A DNA stretch of 11,935 nt, from contig DASTUM010000035.1 in the NCBI GenBank assembly GCA_035759665.1, forward strand, positions 1 through 11,935, read 5' to 3'. Below the pieces are notes generated by a model. It was not told the DNA's origin. It made no database searches and worked only from the letters and a program-made list of their open reading frames with translations. A program made the position numbers and the translations under genes. Shown piece after piece: positions 6,601 to 11,935 of the stretch. Each line of letters opens with the position of its first letter. Positions within the stretch are counted from its first letter, which is position 1. The DNA is from Micavibrio_A sp035759665 (lineage in GTDB: Bacteria > Pseudomonadota > Alphaproteobacteria > Micavibrionales > Micavibrionaceae).

Positions 6601-8439
6601 GAACATATCCGCCTGATCGGCGCGTTCAACCACCTGCATATTGTCTGCGACCCCGATCCGGACGCGCAGAAATCCTTCGCGGAAAGAAAGCGGCTCTTCG
6701 AAAACGTCAAGGGATGGGACGATTACAATCAGAAGCTTCTCTCGAAGGGCGGCAGAATATACAGCCGTTCGGAAAAGAGCCTGCAACTGACGCCCGAAAT
6801 CATGAAACGATTCGACATCGAGCGCGACCGCGTGACGCCGAGCGAACTGATTCAGGCCTTGCTGCGCGCCCGTACCGACCTTTTATGGGTCGGCGGCATC
6901 GGCACCTATATCAAGGCGACGGAGGAAACGCACGCCGAAGTCGGCGACAAGTCGAACGACGCGCTCCGCATCAACGGCAACGAAGTGCGGGCCAAGGTCA
7001 TCGGCGAAGGAGCGAACCTTGCCGTCACGCAAAAAGGCCGCATCGAATACGCCCTGAATGGCGGGCGCCTCAACGCGGACTTCATCGACAATTCCGGCGG
7101 CGTGGATTCCTCCGACCACGAGGTCAACATCAAGATTCTGATGACCGCCATTATGCGCAACAAAGCCAACAACATGGATATCAGGAAGCGCGACAGGCTT
7201 CTCGCCTCCATGACCGACGAAGTGGCGCGCCTCGTCCTGCGCAACAACTATCAGCAATCGCAGGGCATAAGCCTGATGGAGCTTCAGGCCGCCGAGACAT
7301 TATCGGAACAGGCCGCTTTGATCTCCGAACTGGAACGCAGAACCGGCCTGAATCGCGCCCTTGAAAACCTTCCGGGCGACGAGGAAATCCAGCGCCGCCT
7401 GCGTCAGGGACACGGTCTTACCCGCCCCGAGCTCGCAATTTTACAGGCGCACGCCAAAATCGCTTATACGTGGGAACTTCTGGAGTCCGACATCCCCAGC
7501 AGCAAGGCTATGGAAGGGCGCCTGATGCGCTACTTCCCGGCAAAGCTTGCGCAAACCTACCCGAAAGAAATTCTGGGCCACCAGCTTAAGCGCCAGATCA
7601 TCTGCACAACGCTCGCCAGTTCGCTCATCAACCGCATGGGCCCGACTTTCGTGCGCGAGCGCATGGCGAAAAGCCCGGCGACGCCCGCCGATGTGGCCAA
7701 AGCCTATATCATCGTGCGCGAATCCTTCGGCCTGCGCGAGCTCTGGGCGAACATCGAAGCGCTCGACAGCAAGGTTCCCGCCATCGTCCAGCTCAAGGCT
7801 TTCCGCGAGATCGCGATTACGACCGAACGCGCCGTGGCGTGGCTGCTCGCCCGTAGCCAGAAACTCGATATCAACAAGGATATCGCCGCTTTCCAGAGCG
7901 GCGTAACCAAACTGCGCGAGAATTACGAATCCTTCGTGACACCCGGCCTGCTCGGCCTGATCCGGCAAACGGCCAAGGCAGACATGACCGACGGCCTTCC
8001 CGAAAAACTATCGAACGACATCGCGATCATGCCGCTTCTGGCCTCGGCCTGCGACATTATCCGCATCGCTGCCGTGGAAAAGGCCGATCTTCTTACCATC
8101 GGGAAAATCTATTTCGAGGTGGGCGAACATTTCCATCTCGACTGGATGAGGACACATGCCGATTACCTGCCCGCCAACGATTACTGGTCGACAGAGGCGC
8201 GCGATTCCATTGTCGAAAACCTCTACGCGGCGCAAGCCGGCCTGACGGTGAAAATCCTCAAGGATATGGGCAGCAGGAAAAACGGCAAGGGCAGCCTGCT
8301 CTCGCTATGGCTTGCCGAATACGGAAGCGTCGCCAGCGCGATGGACTCGCTCTTCGCCGACATCCGCAAGGCGGGGTCGGTCGACCTGCCGATGCTGATC
8401 ATCGCCGAACAGAAACTGCGCAGTTTATACGGCGATTAG
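3625..8439 (+). CDS. NAD-specific glutamate dehydrogenase, large (180-kDa) class
   Basis: At 1604 residues this has the usual length of the large bacterial NAD-dependent glutamate dehydrogenases (about 1600). The cytoplasmic enzyme deaminates glutamate to 2-oxoglutarate and ammonium with NAD+, mainly in amino-acid catabolism. The N-terminal half should hold the ACT-like regulatory regions of the family (placed from family knowledge). The catalytic part has SRGGIRWSDR (about 804-813), MGAKGGF (839-845, with the expected substrate/catalytic Lys842), the nucleotide-binding stretch GVGDMGGDVFGNGM (976-989), RTDLLWVGGIGTY (1083-1095), GEGANLA (1127-1133) and DNSGGVDSSDHEVN (1155-1168). A long helical C-terminal region follows. 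All motifs are intact, with no frameshift. The start at 3625 has only a distant AAGGTG (3604-3609), but the sequence from it looks like a normal family N terminus. The stop overlaps that of the convergent next gene. Confidence 0.97.
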   Translation: MAKSFTSETLKHLPAKSPALLKDFAQKFLEKIPEDDLKQISAPVLAKTIESHWDLFQSKKKGKPSIRIYTPAKDKDGWGTGRTFIDIVQDDMAFLIDSIVAEIVRHGQLIHMLVHPTLYVNYGKDKNIKSFHAHHEEGRARYSMTHVELRGTVNDAQAEELRMGLLQVMEDVRNATRDWEPMKEMLRNAQRQLSNAPAKFDDFLIEEYQAFLEYLYDNNFTLLGYREYKFVEKKGKLISETVPDRSLGLLRDEYVPVYLNDARECLSEPQQELRRGQPPLTIAKVNRRSTVHRRVPMDAIAVKLFAKDGKVTGEMLFVGLFTSVTYSRSVSDIPFLRVKVQNVINRSEFIPGSHDRRALRHILEKYPRDEVLQISEGLLFEHAISILRLQERPRIALYMRTDPFGRYISCLVYVPRDRYETRLRLKLQSVLENELGGQCTNYQVTQDDSPLARVIYLIDTNHLKAVPKYDAASIEKKLEDAGRLWAERLRDAMESLTGDRAWIGRITQKYGFAFPVSYHEEYEPKQAIHDIRKIEKVLETDHIALDLYRPHDCPQNQIRLKVFSPGKPMTLSDVLPMLEKMGLRIIAELPFEVKPANGKYPVWIHDFLMESNGNGALLAAGDIKGVFEEAFDKIWSRQMENDGLNKLVVNAKMNWREITILRTYLRYLRQVGLHYSREYIEKTLAENPKIASSIVKLFLSLFDPAIKKGDNEVYAAGYAVEIDHALESVDSLEQDRILRSMTAVVNATVRTNFFQTDKDGKPKPYISIKLDSKKIDDLPEPRPFREIWIYSPRVEGIHLRMDMISRGGIRWSDRAEDFRTEVLGLMKAQQVKNSVIVPMGAKGGFVVKQPPKEGGRPAFLAEGIECYKIFIRGLLDITDNQDGAKIMPPKNVVRRDSDDPYLVVAADKGTATFSDIANALSIEYGHWLGDAFASGGSAGYDHKKMGITARGAWESVKRHFRELNHDTQTQDFDVIGVGDMGGDVFGNGMILSEHIRLIGAFNHLHIVCDPDPDAQKSFAERKRLFENVKGWDDYNQKLLSKGGRIYSRSEKSLQLTPEIMKRFDIERDRVTPSELIQALLRARTDLLWVGGIGTYIKATEETHAEVGDKSNDALRINGNEVRAKVIGEGANLAVTQKGRIEYALNGGRLNADFIDNSGGVDSSDHEVNIKILMTAIMRNKANNMDIRKRDRLLASMTDEVARLVLRNNYQQSQGISLMELQAAETLSEQAALISELERRTGLNRALENLPGDEEIQRRLRQGHGLTRPELAILQAHAKIAYTWELLESDIPSSKAMEGRLMRYFPAKLAQTYPKEILGHQLKRQIICTTLASSLINRMGPTFVRERMAKSPATPADVAKAYIIVRESFGLRELWANIEALDSKVPAIVQLKAFREIAITTERAVAWLLARSQKLDINKDIAAFQSGVTKLRENYESFVTPGLLGLIRQTAKADMTDGLPEKLSNDIAIMPLLASACDIIRIAAVEKADLLTIGKIYFEVGEHFHLDWMRTHADYLPANDYWSTEARDSIVENLYAAQAGLTVKILKDMGSRKNGKGSLLSLWLAEYGSVASAMDSLFADIRKAGSVDLPMLIIAEQKLRSLYGD

Positions 8440-9011
8440 TTGATCGCGTAGTGGTTGCGGTAATCTGAATCCGTCAGCGAAGAGACTGCATATTGCACGT
8501 GGTGCAAAGGCCCATCTTTATTGTCCTGCCAATCTTGCAGAAACGAGCGAAGCCGCGGATAAGGCACCAGCGTCGTAAACGCCTTGTTAATTTCCGCCAT
8601 ACCCGGATTGCTTTGCTCTTGCTTCGTAGGGATTAATATCTGTGGCACCTGAACACCGGCCGTACTTTCAATCGCACTGCCATCCGCCAGCTTTCTTTGC
8701 GCGGCTAGTTGCGCCTCTTTTTGCATCAAAGTCACTCTTTCACGGCGATCGTGTATTTTAAGCACGCCGCCCGAAGCTTGCATGATGCCCGCGAAAATCT
8801 CTTTCAGACCTTCATCCAGATCGGCGCAATCATCTTCCTGATAGACGAATTGTTGCAAGATTCCAGAATGATGCAGCTTCGTCGGCTCTTCCCCGATGAT
8901 CTTGCTTTGAAGCTTAAGAGGCTCCTGCCCCGCTTCCAAAGGCCTAAAATAGTAAACATTGACTGTGACGCGCTGGGTTCCAGCGAGAAACTCTTCTACC
9001 AAAGAACGCAT
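8436..9011 (-). CDS. Hypothetical protein, 191 residues, family not recognised
   Basis: The ATG at 9011 was chosen because GGAG precedes it by about 7 bases; a longer reading from a TTG at 9032 is less likely. The protein looks soluble and cytoplasmic: no signal peptide, no membrane helix, one cysteine (62). Residues 1-90 appear mixed alpha/beta, including RVTVNVYYFRP (14-24) and an acidic stretch QEDDCADLDEGLKE (58-71). Residues 92-110 are a charged, probably helical segment. The C-terminal part (140-191) is rich in aromatic residues and ends NHYAIN. I cannot assign a function. It lies 68 bp downstream of ubiA on the same strand and could be cotranscribed. Two of three 60-base lines counted by hand were 45-47% G+C and one 55%, seemingly below the adjoining dehydrogenase gene, so later acquisition is possible. 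Confidence 0.75.
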   Translation of the reverse strand: MRSLVEEFLAGTQRVTVNVYYFRPLEAGQEPLKLQSKIIGEEPTKLHHSGILQQFVYQEDDCADLDEGLKEIFAGIMQASGGVLKIHDRRERVTLMQKEAQLAAQRKLADGSAIESTAGVQVPQILIPTKQEQSNPGMAEINKAFTTLVPYPRLRSFLQDWQDNKDGPLHHVQYAVSSLTDSDYRNHYAIN

Positions 9012-9038
9012 TGTAATCTCCGCAATAAACAAACTCTA

Positions 9039-9070
9039 ATATGCATTGAAAGCATATCTGCGGCGCAGAT
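9039..9070. repeat. Two overlapping inverted repeats between ubiA and the 191-residue gene
   Basis: ATATGC (9039-9044) pairs with GCATAT (9052-9057) across 7 bases, and ATCTGCG (9056-9062) pairs with CGCAGAT (9064-9070) around one base. Read on the minus strand they lie just after the ubiA stop and before the ribosome binding site of the downstream gene. They could be an operator, a processing hairpin or a weak terminator. No long U-tail follows. Confidence 0.35.
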
Positions 9071-9079
9071 CAAGCATTT

Positions 9080-9985
9080 TTATAATGTGGCAACCATAAA
9101 AGAGAGGAAAAACAGCAGTCCCGCGTCGCGGTTGGATTTGAACCAGCGCAGGGAACTGGCGGGACTGTCGGGATTCCAGAGCAGAACCTGAAGCAGCATA
9201 TGCAGCCCCGGCAAAACGAGAAGGCCCAGCGAAATCACCTGCGCCCCCGCCACGAACGCCGAAAGGGCGATCAGCGACCATGCGGCGGCATAGAAAATCC
9301 CGACCCATTTCTTGCTGCGCTCACCGAACAAAAGCGCCGTTGATTTGATGCCTACCATCTGGTCGTCTTCGCGGTCCTGATGCGCGTAAATCGTATCGTA
9401 GCCGAGCGTCCAGAAGAACGCGCCCGCATACATCAAAAGCGCAGCAAAACCGATATCGTATTGCACCGCCGCCCATCCCATAGGTACGCCGAAATTGAAG
9501 GTCAGGCCGAGGAACGCCTGCGGCCACCAGGTGATGCGTTTCATATACGGATAGGCAATCACGAAGATCATCGAGGCGAAACCGATCCAGATTGTCAGCG
9601 CCGATGTCTGGACAAGGATTAAAAGCCCGAGAAAGAGCAGGATGAAAAGGAAGGACGCCGCCTGCCAGATTTTAACCTGACCCGAGGCAAGGGGCCGAGC
9701 CCGCGTCCGCTCCACCTGCGCGTCGAGGTCGCGATCCCACAGATCGTTGATGATGCACCCCGCCCCGCGCATGATGACGGCCCCGAAAAAGAACAGGGCC
9801 AGCATGTAAAAATCCCAGCCCGCCATCTTCGAAATCCCGCCGGACGCCAGCGCGATAGCCCACCAGCCGGGCAGCAGCAAAAGCCACCAGCCGATCGGTC
9901 TGTCGAGCCGCATCAAAAGCGCGTAAGGCCGCGCCGCGGGCGGCAGCCTTTCGACGAGATCGAAGCGTATATCCGTAAAACCCAT
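9080..9985 (-). CDS. ubiA: 4-hydroxybenzoate polyprenyltransferase (ubiquinone biosynthesis)
   Basis: This integral membrane enzyme attaches the polyprenyl tail to 4-hydroxybenzoate, the first membrane-bound step of ubiquinone synthesis. Its 301 residues are typical of the family. The first Mg-diphosphate site is the intact NDxxDxxxD motif (N80, D81, D84, D88, in INDLWDRDLD), followed by RTRARPLASG (93-102). The second Asp-rich site is D204xxxD208 in YAHQDREDD. LMRLDRPIGWWLLLLPGWW (24-42) is the characteristic first helix. Several further hydrophobic helices fit the usual 8-9 spans. The ATG at 9985 gives a normal family N terminus, although only a close AAGG precedes it. The gene is divergent from rsmE and its product supplies quinone to the respiratory chain. 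Confidence 0.95.
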   Translation of the reverse strand: MGFTDIRFDLVERLPPAARPYALLMRLDRPIGWWLLLLPGWWAIALASGGISKMAGWDFYMLALFFFGAVIMRGAGCIINDLWDRDLDAQVERTRARPLASGQVKIWQAASFLFILLFLGLLILVQTSALTIWIGFASMIFVIAYPYMKRITWWPQAFLGLTFNFGVPMGWAAVQYDIGFAALLMYAGAFFWTLGYDTIYAHQDREDDQMVGIKSTALLFGERSKKWVGIFYAAAWSLIALSAFVAGAQVISLGLLVLPGLHMLLQVLLWNPDSPASSLRWFKSNRDAGLLFFLSFMVATL

Positions 9986-10013
9986 GCCTTATTAAACGCC
10001 GGAACGATATCAC

Positions 10014-10054
10014 CGCCAAGCGCGTTTTCGCTTCGACGCACAAAAGGCTTGGCG
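10014..10054. promoter_or_regulatory. 8-bp inverted repeat in the divergent ubiA/rsmE promoter region
   Basis: CGCCAAGC (10014-10021) and GCTTGGCG (10047-10054) are perfect complements, 25 bases apart, inside the 101-bp gap between two divergent starts. The spacing of centres (33 bp, about three helical turns) would suit a dimeric regulator or looped binding. It lies in the leaders or promoters of both genes. No regulator can be named. Confidence 0.35.
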
Positions 10055-10086
10055 AATGGGGCCGGCTCGCGTTAAAAGAACGCACC

Positions 10087-10797
10087 ATGCCGGACTTGAC
10101 GAAAACAACGCGCGTTTACACAGATCAGCCCCTGGGCGAAGGTATCAGCCTTTCGCTAGAAGGCGATGTGCATCATTATCTTCGCAACGTCATGCGCGTG
10201 GCAGCAGGACAAGCGGTGCGTATATTCAACGGGCGGGACGGTGAATTCGTGGCGCGCCTCGAAAAGATCGACAAGCGCCAGATCGAAACCACCCTTGAAA
10301 ACAGGATCCGCGAGCAAAAACACCCCGCGCACAAGCTCCATCTGCTCTTCGCGCCGATTAAAAAAGAGCGCATGGACTGGATCATCGAAAAGGCCGTGGA
10401 GCTGGGCGCCACCGATCTTCATCCCGTCCTCACACAAAACACGGATATGCGCAAGATCAACGCAGAGCGCATCGAGGCGCAGATCATCGAAGCCGCGGAA
10501 CAATGCGAGCGCATGGATATTCCCGCCCTTCACGAAATCGAAGACCTGCGCGACAAGCTGGAGCGCTGGCCCGGCGAAATTCCGCTTCTGGCGGCGATTG
10601 AGCGCATGGGCATTGAGTCCGTGCCGCGCGGTGTCGATTATGATTGCGGCCTTCTGGTCGGCCCTTCGGGCGGCTTTACGGCGGAAGAGAAGCAGGAACT
10701 CGTCTCGCACGGATATGTCCGGCCGGTTTCTCTGGGCAAGAACATCCTGCGCACGGAGACGGCCGCCGCCGCGGCTCTGGCGATCATTACGCTTTAA
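10087..10797 (+). CDS. rsmE: 16S rRNA m3U1498 methyltransferase
   Basis: This SPOUT-class enzyme uses S-adenosylmethionine to methylate N3 of U1498 in 16S rRNA of the 30S subunit. Its 236 residues are near the family's usual 240. An N-terminal PUA-like RNA-binding region (about 1-70, with HHYLRNVMR at 29-37) precedes the knotted SPOUT domain. Family hallmarks are KKERMDWIIEKAVELG (92-107), EAAEQCERMDIP (135-146), LLVGPSGGFTAEE (189-201) and SLGKNILRTETA (215-226), the last two forming the cofactor-binding knot. One oddity is Ser at 194 where the common form is GPEGG. The ATG at 10087 has only a weak upstream AAAAGA. The gene is divergent from ubiA; it and coxB lie on the same strand but are separated by about 200 bp. 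Confidence 0.93.
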   Translation: MPDLTKTTRVYTDQPLGEGISLSLEGDVHHYLRNVMRVAAGQAVRIFNGRDGEFVARLEKIDKRQIETTLENRIREQKHPAHKLHLLFAPIKKERMDWIIEKAVELGATDLHPVLTQNTDMRKINAERIEAQIIEAAEQCERMDIPALHEIEDLRDKLERWPGEIPLLAAIERMGIESVPRGVDYDCGLLVGPSGGFTAEEKQELVSHGYVRPVSLGKNILRTETAAAAALAIITL

Positions 10798-10879
10798 AAC
10801 CCAGCCTACACAGCATTCCGCCCATGGTAGAAAGTTTTGTGTAAAGCGTTGCGATCATAACGTCATTCCTTGCTGTTCA

Positions 10880-10910
10880 AAGCCCCGAAAGGCTTGCATT
10901 TTTCCCTTTT
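10880..10910 (+). terminator. Possible weak terminator after rsmE
   Basis: AAGCC (10880-10884) pairs with GGCTT (10891-10895) across a 6-base loop and is followed by a T-rich stretch (10899-10910). The stem is only 5 bp and about 80 bases beyond the rsmE stop, so this is tentative. Confidence 0.3.
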
Positions 10911-10923
10911 CTTGCCCTGTTAT
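10894..10923 (+). promoter_or_regulatory. Candidate promoter of the cox operon
   Basis: TTGCAT (10894-10899), an 18-base spacer and TGTTAT (10918-10923) lie about 80 bases before coxB. Both boxes are partial matches to a sigma-70-type promoter. The -35 box overlaps the possible rsmE terminator, so the two readings compete. The 204-bp gap itself fits an independent promoter for coxB. Confidence 0.25.
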
Positions 10924-11001
10924 TCGGCGTAAAAGCATGGCAATATCGAACGGTTCTTACAAACCGCCTTCAATAACCCTAGCGATTAGCAAAAATTGAC
11001 A

Positions 11002-11928
11002 ATGAAGATGTCCATGCACCGTATTCTGGCAACCCTCGTCGCATTCGCCGCAACGACCCTTCCCGCCTTCGCATTCGAACCCAAGCCCGGCGATATCGGG
11101 TTTCAGGACGCTGCTACTCCGAACATGGTCCGCCTGCACGATTTCCACGACCATCTGCTGCTGTATATCACCGCCGGCATCGTCGTTATGGTCTTCGCCC
11201 TGCTGGCATGGGTCGCCCTGCGCTATAATGCCAAAACCAACCCGGTGCCGAGCAAAACATCCCACAATGTGCTGATCGAAGTGATCTGGACGATTATCCC
11301 GATCCTGATCCTCATCGGGATCGCCGTCCCGTCATACAAGCTGCTGTTCTATCTCGATCGTACGGCGGAGCCGGACATGACGCTTAAAGCGACGGGTTCG
11401 CAATGGTACTGGACATACACCTACCCCGATCATGAGGATCTCGAAATCGAAGCCCGCATGATTCCGGAAAACGAGATGGATGAATTTATCCCGGATGGCA
11501 AGGGCCGCCGCATGCTGGAAACGTACAATCCTGTCGTCGTCCCCATCGAGAAAAACATTCAGGTCATCACAACGGCCACGGATGTGATTCACGCTTGGAC
11601 AATCCCGGCTTTCGGGGCGAAAAAAGACGCCGTGCCGGGACGTACGAACGAGACATGGTTCCGCGTGACCGTACCGGGCATATATTATGGCCAATGTTCT
11701 GAAATCTGCGGCAAGGATCACGCCGCCATGCCGATTTCGGTGTACGCCGTCACGCAGGGAGAATATGACAATTGGATATCCTGCGTTTCCAAAGACGAGG
11801 CCAGTGCCGATTATCCGTCCCGCGCCTGCGTACGAAAGCTGGGCCTCGACAAGTACAGAGACAAACAAAAAGGCCACGCCGTAACGTCGGCCAAAAACGA
11901 AACCACCACAGGAGCTGCTGACGAATGA
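11002..11928 (+). CDS. coxB: Cytochrome c oxidase subunit II
   Basis: Subunit II of the aa3-type oxidase accepts electrons from cytochrome c through the binuclear CuA centre. The 308-residue product has a signal peptide (cleavage likely after AFA at 24), two membrane helices (about 52-74 and 91-117), the aromatic electron-entry stretch SQWYWTYTYP (133-142) and a periplasmic cupredoxin domain. The CuA ligands are complete: H197 (in DVIHAW), C232, E234 (backbone), C236, H240 and M243 in GQCSEICGKDHAAM. An extra C-terminal tail (about 258-308) carries two more cysteines, C261 and C276. There is no clear Shine-Dalgarno; ATG codons at 11002, 11008 and 11014 are all possible starts and differ only by a few leader residues. 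Its TGA overlaps the next ATG (ATGA), so translation of the next gene is probably coupled. Confidence 0.96.
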   Translation: MKMSMHRILATLVAFAATTLPAFAFEPKPGDIGFQDAATPNMVRLHDFHDHLLLYITAGIVVMVFALLAWVALRYNAKTNPVPSKTSHNVLIEVIWTIIPILILIGIAVPSYKLLFYLDRTAEPDMTLKATGSQWYWTYTYPDHEDLEIEARMIPENEMDEFIPDGKGRRMLETYNPVVVPIEKNIQVITTATDVIHAWTIPAFGAKKDAVPGRTNETWFRVTVPGIYYGQCSEICGKDHAAMPISVYAVTQGEYDNWISCVSKDEASADYPSRACVRKLGLDKYRDKQKGHAVTSAKNETTTGAADE

Positions 11929-11935
11929 ACGCCCA
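11925..11935 (+). CDS. Start of the next gene, probably cytochrome c oxidase subunit I (cut by window end)
   Basis: An ATG at 11925 overlaps the coxB stop by four bases (ATGA) and has GGAG at 11911-11914 as ribosome binding site. Only the first three residues (Met-Asn-Ala) are complete. Gene order in alphaproteobacterial cox operons makes coxA the likely identity; the sequence here is too short to show it. Confidence 0.55.

Noticed and set aside
6714..7364. 216-residue +strand frame overlapping the dehydrogenase catalytic region
   Set aside because: It is a +2/+3 shadow with Arg/His/Gly-rich composition, and the main frame is unbroken through this region, so no frameshift is implied.
9986..10086. 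Small RNA or tRNA in the ubiA-rsmE gap
   Set aside because: There is no cloverleaf or T-loop sequence; the one inverted repeat fits a regulatory site better.
10937..10999. 20-codon open frame ending two bases before the coxB start, possible leader peptide
   Set aside because: No good ribosome binding site, no run of regulatory codons and no matching attenuator; most likely chance.

Overview
This looks like a piece of an alphaproteobacterial chromosome of moderate G+C. The evidence is a very large NAD-dependent glutamate dehydrogenase of the 180-kDa class, alphaproteobacteria-like CoxB and UbiA proteins, and a divergent ubiA/rsmE pair. I cannot name the genus; a Rhodospirillales- or Micavibrio-like lineage is only a guess. 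I see no tRNA or rRNA gene, insertion sequence, phage gene or CRISPR array. No gene-free stretch exceeds 300 bases.

Region 1 (1-2209) is a small cell-surface cluster. A secreted DUF4402-like protein on the + strand (215-787) is preceded by an AT-rich promoter region and a 5' leader that can fold over its ribosome binding site. It converges, through a strong two-way terminator (801-834), on a two-gene minus-strand unit: a second small secreted DUF4402-like protein (1733-2209) followed by a PapD-like periplasmic chaperone (846-1697). Two candidate surface subunits and a chaperone suggest a chaperone-dependent fibre or coat, but no outer-membrane usher lies in the window.

Region 2 (2210-3624) holds, divergent from that unit, a lipoprotein (2450-3493) with a coiled coil, a long Pro/Ala-rich linker and a C-terminal AMIN-like domain. 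It is probably an envelope protein reaching from a membrane toward peptidoglycan.

Region 3 (3625-9011) carries the glutamate dehydrogenase gene (3625-8439). Its stop codon overlaps the stop codon of a convergent 191-residue protein that I do not recognise (8436-9011).

Region 4 (9080-11935) is respiratory and housekeeping. ubiA (minus strand, ubiquinone synthesis) is divergent from rsmE (16S rRNA methylation). These are followed by coxB and the first bases of the next gene, overlapped ATGA-style and most likely coxA. UbiA makes a ubiquinone precursor and CoxAB forms a terminal oxidase, so both serve aerobic respiration; glutamate dehydrogenase feeds 2-oxoglutarate to the TCA cycle. This is mostly ordinary core metabolism. 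The surface cluster, its structured leader and the unknown 191-residue protein are the parts most worth following up.
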